5,739 bases of DNA, taken from the NCBI GenBank assembly GCA_002425885.1, contig DINC01000246.1, positions 253 through 5,991 of the forward strand. Direction: 5' to 3'. This DNA is from Spirochaetia bacterium UBA5550. Lineage in GTDB: Bacteria; Spirochaetota; UBA4802; UBA5550. Positions within the stretch are counted from its first letter, which is position 1. The number at the start of each line of letters is the position of its first letter. Below the pieces are notes generated by a model. It did not search any database. It saw only the letters and a list, made by a program, of their open reading frames with translations, and was not told where the DNA came from. The translations under genes and the position numbers were made by a program. Below, piece by piece: positions 1 through 3,713 of the stretch.

Positions 1-89
1 AGCGTAATTTCGGATTTGTTATAACTAAAGCATCCGACAGGGTCATGTCACTTCTGAAGCTATGCTCTCTTTCTGATGCACTCAGGTAA
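1..89 (+). CDS. 3' end of a gene, possible STAS-domain protein (anti-sigma-factor antagonist-like), partial
   Basis: One frame, with its first full codon at base 3, is open from the window edge to a TAA at 87-89. It encodes 28 residues, among them GFVITKASDRVMSLLKLC and a final LSDALR. A short beta strand, then a polar turn (KASDRV), then an amphipathic helix with LLKL, then a short L-x-D-x-L tail is the pattern at the C-terminal end of STAS domains, as in SpoIIAA/RsbV-type antagonists that bind anti-sigma kinases. That resemblance is from memory and rests on only 28 residues. The phosphorylatable serine and the rest of the domain would lie left of the window. The stop is directly followed by the palindrome at 90-101. 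It could also be the end of an unrelated protein or a chance open frame. Confidence 0.45.
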   Translation, partial: RNFGFVITKASDRVMSLLKLCSLSDALR

Positions 90-101
90 AAAACGCGTTT
101 T
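90..101. repeat. Perfect 12-bp palindrome right after the first stop codon
   Basis: AAAACGCGTTTT is a perfect palindrome starting one base after the TAA of the upstream partial gene. Flanking GTAA and AC extend the symmetry imperfectly. There is no GC-rich stem and no T-run after it, so it is a poor intrinsic terminator. It could be a protein-binding site or chance. Confidence 0.4.
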
Positions 102-128
102 ACTGCCCGTATATTAGAAAAAAATGTT

Positions 129-142
129 TAACCGGTTATAAT
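129..142 (+). promoter_or_regulatory. Palindrome TAACCGGTTA overlapping a consensus TATAAT
   Basis: A perfect 10-bp palindrome (129-138) overlaps a perfect -10 hexamer TATAAT (137-142). A weak -35 (TTAGAA, 114-119) lies 17 bp upstream of the hexamer. This could be a promoter for the small exported protein with a leader of about 80 bases, and the palindrome is placed where a repressor would block it. A second candidate promoter lies closer to the gene at 155-182. Only one of the two need be real. Confidence 0.35.
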
Positions 143-148
143 TTTTAG

Positions 149-175
149 TCCCCCGTGACTTTACTTTTCCCCCGT
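149..175 (+). repeat. Direct repeat of TCCCCCGT, 19 bp apart
   Basis: TCCCCCGT occurs at 149-156 and again at 168-175, an offset of 19 bp, or close to two helical turns. C-runs of this kind stand out in an otherwise AT-rich spacer. The copies sit around the -35 and just before the -10 of the candidate promoter at 155-182, so they could be half-sites for a regulator binding one face of the DNA. No known regulator is recognised. Confidence 0.4.
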
Positions 176-182
176 TTATACT
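155..182 (+). promoter_or_regulatory. Candidate sigma-70 type promoter for the small exported protein
   Basis: GTGACT (155-160, 4/6 to TTGACA) and TATACT (177-182, 5/6 to TATAAT) are separated by 16 bp. Transcription would start near 189, giving a leader of about 40 bases before the ATG at 230. The direct repeat TCCCCCGT overlaps both elements. Confidence 0.4.
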
Positions 183-229
183 TAGCATAATATTAATGAG
201 AATTTTAATAATCCGCTAAGGAGTCATCT

Positions 230-517
230 ATGAAAAAGTTTATTTCTCTTGCTGCTGTAATTATGTTTACTGCTGTTATGTTTTCTGTCCGGGCTGACGC
301 GAAATGCCAGTACGGAAGCGACTGGTCAAAAGGCGGGAAAAAAATTGTAGTATGTACAAAAGGAGACAGCTTCCCTGACAGGAAAAAAGCCCAGGAGATA
401 TGCGAGAAAATTAAAGGATCATCATGCTCATCTCCAACAACATTCTCTTCTTCCTGCGGGAACGGGGAGTGCTATGACGAATCAGGTTCAAGTCATTATT
501 CATTGTCAGGGTACTGA
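230..517 (+). CDS. Small exported six-cysteine protein of unknown function
   Basis: The 95-residue product has a clear Sec signal peptide: MKKF, a hydrophobic core from about residue 5 to 20, then ADA-K with predicted cleavage after Ala24. The mature part is about 71 residues, rich in Lys, Ser and Gly. It carries six cysteines (26, 42, 58, 66, 76, 81), an even number that fits up to three disulfides in an exported protein. The middle (about 50-63) could form one charged helix, and the C-terminal third is Ser/Gly-rich with CGNGEC. The start is secure: AAGGAG at 218-223 lies 6 bases before the ATG, and the signal peptide begins there. The gene ends with TGA-TAG and is followed at once by a stem-loop terminator, so it is probably a single-gene unit. 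No family is recognised. The signal peptide and the cysteines are visible; the disulfides and the periplasmic or secreted location are inferred. Confidence 0.8.
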   Translation: MKKFISLAAVIMFTAVMFSVRADAKCQYGSDWSKGGKKIVVCTKGDSFPDRKKAQEICEKIKGSSCSSPTTFSSSCGNGECYDESGSSHYSLSGY

Positions 518-538
518 TAGTTTCGTTTTTTAAAACAG

Positions 539-565
539 AAGGGGCCTGAGGTTTCAGGCTCCTTT
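539..565 (+). terminator. Intrinsic terminator after the small exported protein
   Basis: Arms 539-549 (AAGGGGCCTGA) and 554-564 (TCAGGCTCCTT) pair over 11 bp with one G-U wobble and enclose a 4-base loop, GGTT. The stem starts 21 bases after the stop codon. The 3' T-run is short (TTT, then GAAAAA), so it is a strong hairpin with a weak tail. On the minus strand T-rich sequence follows the stem, so it may also block antisense transcription. Confidence 0.7.
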
Positions 566-690
566 GAAAAACCGCCTGTTGATGCTTTCGATTCATTCCA
601 ATTAACTGAATAAACGCGCAATATATTCTCTCCTATTTAGAGTTTTATTTGGCTTCCTGTGGTAAAATTATTTTATTTTCTGATTTTATA

Positions 691-724
691 TATAATGTTT
701 GCAATTATTATTGACGGTTGCAAA
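691..724 (+). promoter_or_regulatory. TATAAT box with downstream inverted repeat ahead of the CoA-transferase gene
   Basis: The 566-786 spacer is strongly AT-rich. It has a perfect TATAAT at 691-696, but no convincing -35 hexamer 16-18 bp upstream. One base after the box, TTTGCAA (698-704) and TTGCAAA (718-724) form a perfect 7-bp inverted repeat with a 13-bp spacer, where an operator would cover the expected start site near 703. A TTGACG at 711-716 lies between the arms and has no good -10 partner. The leader before the ATG would be about 84 bases. No other signal is seen in this spacer. Confidence 0.35.
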
Positions 725-773
725 GCAAAACTAATAAAAAAGTTTTGTGTGATTTTAAATATATAGATGAAAA

Positions 774-778
774 GAGGA
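774..778 (+). promoter_or_regulatory. Ribosome binding site that fixes the CoA-transferase start at 787
   Basis: GAGGA at 774-778 lies 8 bases before the ATG at 787. The frame can be extended upstream to a TTG at 718, but that codon lacks a comparable site and would add 23 residues with no family resemblance. Confidence 0.75.
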
Positions 779-786
779 AGCTTAAA

Positions 787-2169
787 ATGAACAGGAAAGC
801 TGATGCGTTTTCACATCGCGATCTTATGACCGCGTATAACAGTAAACTAATCTCCGCTTCCGATGCGGCGGGTCTTATTGCAAATAATGAATCAGTTCTT
901 TATGGCGTGTTTCTCGGAAGGCCTGTTGATTTTGACAGTGAACTTGCCGGGCGTAAAGAGCAGCTGTTCAATGTGCAGGTAACTCAGTGTGCCGGACTCC
1001 CTGCCGCTTCTCCGACAACTTGCTGTGATCCGTCGGGTGAGCATTTTACATGTAACAGCTGGTTCTTTGATACAGGAAACAGAAGGATGGGGGATAAGCA
1101 TCTGATGTTTTACACTCCATGTGTTTTCAGCCAGCTTCAGGACATCATCGGCAGCGATCTCTTTTCTTATGATACTTATGTTCAGCAGGTGAGCTCTATG
1201 GACAGGAACGGGTTCTTTTCATTCGGGCCCACTAATGTTAACAGTCTTGAGTCATGTCTCGGAGCGAAAAGATTGATCCTCGAAGTGAATGAAAATATCC
1301 CCCGCGTACCCGGAGGTTCCGAGGATTCGATACATATATCTATGGTAGATCATATAATTGAAGGGTGTAATACTCCGCTGCTGGAACTTCCGCAGGGGAA
1401 AGAGCCTTCAGATGCAGAAAAGAAGATGGCAGCTCTGCTTCTCCGCGAGATCCCGGACAGGGCATGTCTTCAGCTCGGTATCGGGGGATTGCCGAACACT
1501 TTAGGCGAGCTTATCTGTGATTCAGACCTTAAAGATCTGGGGATACACACCGAGATGTTTGTTGATTCTATGGTGAAATTATTCAATATGGGACTTGTTA
1601 CCGGAAGATATAAGACAACTGACAGATGCAAGATAGCATTTACCTTTGCTCTCGGGAGCAGGGATATGTATGATTTTATGGCGGACAACCCTGTTATGGC
1701 GAGTCACTGCGGAAGATATACCAATAACCCTTCAATTGTGGGGCTCAATGATAACCTTATATCGATCAACAATACACTCATGGTTGACCTTTTCGGCCAG
1801 TGCTGTTCAGAGAGTGCAGGGCCAAGACAGATTTCGGGAACGGGGGGTCAGGTGGATTTTGTGAACGCAGCATGGAAATCAAAGTGGGGAAAAAGTTTTC
1901 TCTGCCTTTCCAGCTCTTATCGTGATAAGGACGGTGCGCTGAAGTCAAGGATATTGCCTATGCTTCCGGAGGGGAGCATAGTAACAACTCCGCGTACTCT
2001 TGTTGATCATATTGTTACCGAAAACGGTATAGCACATCTCAAAGGGAAATCCACATGGCAGAGGGCCGAGCTTCTCATCGGGATCGCTGACCCGGATTTC
2101 AGGGATGAACTTGTGAAAAATGCTGAAAAGATGAATATCTGGAGAAGGAGCAGCAGGATCGCGGAGTGA
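787..2169 (+). CDS. Acetyl-CoA hydrolase/transferase family CoA-transferase, probably butyryl-CoA:acetate or 4-hydroxybutyrate CoA-transferase type
   Basis: This 460-residue cytoplasmic enzyme belongs to the acetyl-CoA hydrolase/transferase branch of family I CoA-transferases, which move CoA between an acyl-CoA and acetate (or a similar acid) through a glutamyl-CoA thioester. The N-terminal domain (about 1-205) carries the DPxxxxFxxxSW...R region. The C-terminal domain has GIGGLPN (231-237), GIHTEM with the probable catalytic Glu256, SESAGPRQ then [10 protein letters not shown] (341-358; the GxGGQxDF oxyanion-hole region) and [21 protein letters not shown] (400-420). The closing AEKMNIWRR and the [10 protein letters not shown]...DLGIHTEM context look closest to butyryl-CoA:acetate CoA-transferases of the Firmicutes, judged from memory. 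4-Hydroxybutyrate, propionate or succinate CoA-transferase remain possible. Length is normal and no key motif is missing. Cysteines are frequent in the N-terminal domain, and a Cys-Cys pair (339-340) precedes SES. It stands alone and converges on the ATPase gene. Confidence 0.92.
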   Translation: MNRKADAFSHRDLMTAYNSKLISASDAAGLIANNESVLYGVFLGRPVDFDSELAGRKEQLFNVQVTQCAGLPAASPTTCCDPSGEHFTCNSWFFDTGNRRMGDKHLMFYTPCVFSQLQDIIGSDLFSYDTYVQQVSSMDRNGFFSFGPTNVNSLESCLGAKRLILEVNENIPRVPGGSEDSIHISMVDHIIEGCNTPLLELPQGKEPSDAEKKMAALLLREIPDRACLQLGIGGLPNTLGELICDSDLKDLGIHTEMFVDSMVKLFNMGLVTGRYKTTDRCKIAFTFALGSRDMYDFMADNPVMASHCGRYTNNPSIVGLNDNLISINNTLMVDLFGQCCSESAGPRQISGTGGQVDFVNAAWKSKWGKSFLCLSSSYRDKDGALKSRILPMLPEGSIVTTPRTLVDHIVTENGIAHLKGKSTWQRAELLIGIADPDFRDELVKNAEKMNIWRRSSRIAE

Positions 2170-2170
2170 T

Positions 2171-2191
2171 GTATTAAAATATCTTTAATAC
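2171..2191. terminator. Weak AT-rich hairpin between convergent genes
   Basis: GTATTAAA (2171-2178) and TTTAATAC (2184-2191) form a perfect 8-bp stem with a 5-base loop, starting 2 bases after the CoA-transferase stop. It sits in the 69-bp gap between convergent genes, where a two-way terminator is expected. It has only two G-C pairs in effect and no T-run outside the stem, so its function is uncertain. Confidence 0.3.
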
Positions 2192-2238
2192 TCAGCCCTG
2201 CTGCTTTAAGCAAAATCAGGATAATGAGAACCATAAGT

Positions 2239-3420
2239 CTATTTTGCCTGCGATAAAAGAAATTCCTTCAGTTTTGCTACAGGTATTTTATCAGGCAGAA
2301 TATGCTCTCCCTCCTGATGACATGTATATATTGTCCCGGAGGAGTCTCCGAAAACCTTTCTGAATTCAGGTAATTTTGCGGGCGCTGCTGTTTTTCCCGG
2401 GCTGGTCTTTGCTTCAATAAAAACATACTCACCAGGGTTTTTCTGTATTACAAAATCTATCTCTTCACCGTCACGGCTGCGCCAGTGAAATATCTGCCAT
2501 CCGAGCTGATAATTAAGAATAAGTTTATGCAATTCTGCAAACACAAGGTTTTCAAAAAGATGTCCCTGCTGAGGTGATGTAATAATCGGCTGCGGAGAGG
2601 TCCAGCCCTGAAGCCTGCAGGCTATTCCGGTATCCAGAAAATACACCTTTGGAGATTTGATCAGGCGTTTTGAGAGATTTGAGGAAAACGGCATGACAAG
2701 AGCTATTACGTGCATCCTTTCAAGTACAGATACCCACTCTTTGACCGTTTTTGAATCAACACCCGCATAGTTTCCAAGACTGGTCATATCAAGTATTTCT
2801 CCTGTTCTTCCCGCAAGAAGACGAAGGCATTTTAGAAATTCACGGCTCTTTTGAATGCCGGCAGTGAGCACTATATCTTTCTCAACATAACTGTTAATGT
2901 AATCGTCAAGGTACTTTTTCGGGTCCCTCCCTTCTGCTGCATGTAGTTCGGGCCAGCCTCCTGAATAAAGAATGTTCTGTATTGTGGTTTTTTTTGCATT
3001 CAGAATTTCTGCTACACTGAGCGTATTCATGTCAAAGAAGCTGGCCCTGCCTGCCAGACTTTCCTTTACTGTCCGGTCCATCAGTATCTGGTTAGAACCG
3101 GTTAATCGCAGGATTGTGTGAGGGATACCCTTCTGTTCGCGTTTATATCTGTCTGCCATACGCTTAAGTGACGGAAACAGAGCTGGCGCGTACTGGGCTT
3201 CGTCAATAAAAAGTTTCGGGGAATCAAACTGCCTCAGAAACAGTTCAGGATCGCTTTGGGCCAGTTCTCTTAAAGCAGGATCGTCAAGTGAGAGCTCTTT
3301 AAATTCAGGGTCAATACGCAGTAAAAGGCTGGTTTTGCCGCATTGTCTTGGACCGCGAATAATCTGAATTGGATCAGTATTATTTCTGATGGCCTCAGAG
3401 ATGTCCCTTTTAATCCACAT
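2239..3420 (-). CDS. DUF4143 family ATP-binding protein (AAA_14 P-loop ATPase)
   Basis: The product is 393 residues counted from the ATG at 3420. It has a P-loop GPRQCGKT (23-30), Walker B KLFIDE (69-74, acidic D73/E74), a sensor-like LTGSNQ (106-111) and LAGRA (122-126), typical of the AAA_14 domain. The C-terminal DUF4143 part has a winged-helix-like segment (about 210-238), then YFLDTGIACRL, GHLFENLVFAEL and a PD-(D/E)XK-like end, HWRSRDGEEIDFVI with FIEAK (D322, E336, K338). The family is widespread and often multi-copy, and its cellular role is not established. An in-frame ATG at 3474 would add 18 residues. I prefer 3420 because MWIKRDISEAI placed about 20 residues before the P-loop is the usual family start, but neither ATG has a good Shine-Dalgarno sequence. 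It is preceded by a promoter-like pair at 3626-3654 and ends in TAG. Confidence 0.88.
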   Translation of the reverse strand: MWIKRDISEAIRNNTDPIQIIRGPRQCGKTSLLLRIDPEFKELSLDDPALRELAQSDPELFLRQFDSPKLFIDEAQYAPALFPSLKRMADRYKREQKGIPHTILRLTGSNQILMDRTVKESLAGRASFFDMNTLSVAEILNAKKTTIQNILYSGGWPELHAAEGRDPKKYLDDYINSYVEKDIVLTAGIQKSREFLKCLRLLAGRTGEILDMTSLGNYAGVDSKTVKEWVSVLERMHVIALVMPFSSNLSKRLIKSPKVYFLDTGIACRLQGWTSPQPIITSPQQGHLFENLVFAELHKLILNYQLGWQIFHWRSRDGEEIDFVIQKNPGEYVFIEAKTSPGKTAAPAKLPEFRKVFGDSSGTIYTCHQEGEHILPDKIPVAKLKEFLLSQAK

Positions 3421-3574
3421 TCCGGCAATAATGGAGTATTGCTCCGGTATTGCCAAGAAATATCTATTAATCATTTTGAAAATTTACAGAATCAGAATCA
3501 GTTCCGGTGCTTAAAATCAGGAATTAACGGTTTTATAACTACCGATGCTTCTACACAGGTAAGTGCGTGCATGT

Positions 3575-3614
3575 CAGTCGAAGCTTTTTGGCACATCCTG
3601 TGCCGCTTCGACAG
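3575..3614. repeat. Nested hairpin upstream of the ATPase gene
   Basis: GTCGAAGC (3577-3584) pairs with GCTTCGAC (3605-3612). Inside it GGCACA (3590-3595) pairs with TGTGCC (3599-3604) around a TCC loop, with a TTTTT bulge (3585-3589) on one side only. That makes 14 base pairs, plus C3575-G3614 beyond one mismatch. No T-run follows on either strand, so it is not a standard terminator. It lies between the candidate promoter and the ATPase start, and would be a structured leader if transcribed. Confidence 0.65.
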
Positions 3615-3628
3615 TTTGCACAGGATGT
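3593..3628. repeat. Competing 11-bp inverted repeat
   Basis: ACATCCTGTGC (3593-3603) is the exact reverse complement of GCACAGGATGT (3618-3628). The left arm reuses the inner bases of the nested hairpin, so the two folds exclude each other. The right arm overlaps the -10 of the minus-strand promoter candidate, which suggests a DNA-level element (cruciform, binding site or transposon-like end) more than an RNA switch. Confidence 0.6.
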
Positions 3629-3654
3629 ATAATAGACAGAAATTCCTATGTCAA
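3626..3654 (-). promoter_or_regulatory. Strong promoter-like pair driving the ATPase gene
   Basis: On the minus strand a perfect TTGACA (3649-3654) and TATACA (3626-3631, 4/6 to TATAAT) are separated by exactly 17 bp. Transcription would start near 3619 and run through the nested hairpin to the ATPase start at 3474 or 3420, a leader of about 145-200 bases. Confidence 0.5.
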
Positions 3655-3658
3655 AATA

Positions 3659-3687
3659 CAGATTGCTTCACTGCGTTCGCAATGACA
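3659..3687. repeat. REP-like dispersed palindromic element
   Basis: On the minus strand this reads TGTCATTGCGAACG followed by CAGTGAAGCAATCTG. The ATTGC (3662-3666) and GCAAT (3679-3683) ends form a short stem around a 12-base loop. Sequences of the form TGTCATTGCGAGC...GAAGCAATC are a recurring intergenic repeat in the genomes of many unrelated bacteria, which I recognise from memory. It lies 27 bases past the flavoenzyme stop and may end or stabilise that transcript. Confidence 0.6.
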
Positions 3688-3713
3688 TTTTTTCGTACAC
3701 AGTTACAGTCCGA

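Noticed and set aside
411..596. Minus-strand 61-codon open frame over the end of the small exported protein
   Set aside because: It runs through the terminator stem and is antisense to a gene with a signal peptide and good ribosome binding site. Its own product has no recognisable feature.
711..737. TTGACG (711-716) with TAATAA (732-737) as the CoA-transferase promoter
   Set aside because: The spacer is 15 bp and the -10 is a weak match; the perfect TATAAT at 691-696 is at least as plausible, though it lacks a good -35.
718..786. Upstream extension of the CoA-transferase to a TTG start
   Set aside because: The 23 added residues are Lys/Asn-rich and match no family sequence, while ATG at 787 has GAGGA 8 bases upstream.
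3485..3498. Short tandem repeat-like AGAATCAGAATCAG
   Set aside because: There are only two units of six bases, which is within chance for AT-rich spacer sequence.
3577..3612. Nested hairpin as an intrinsic terminator
   Set aside because: Neither strand has a T-run after the stem; the only T5 is an internal bulge.
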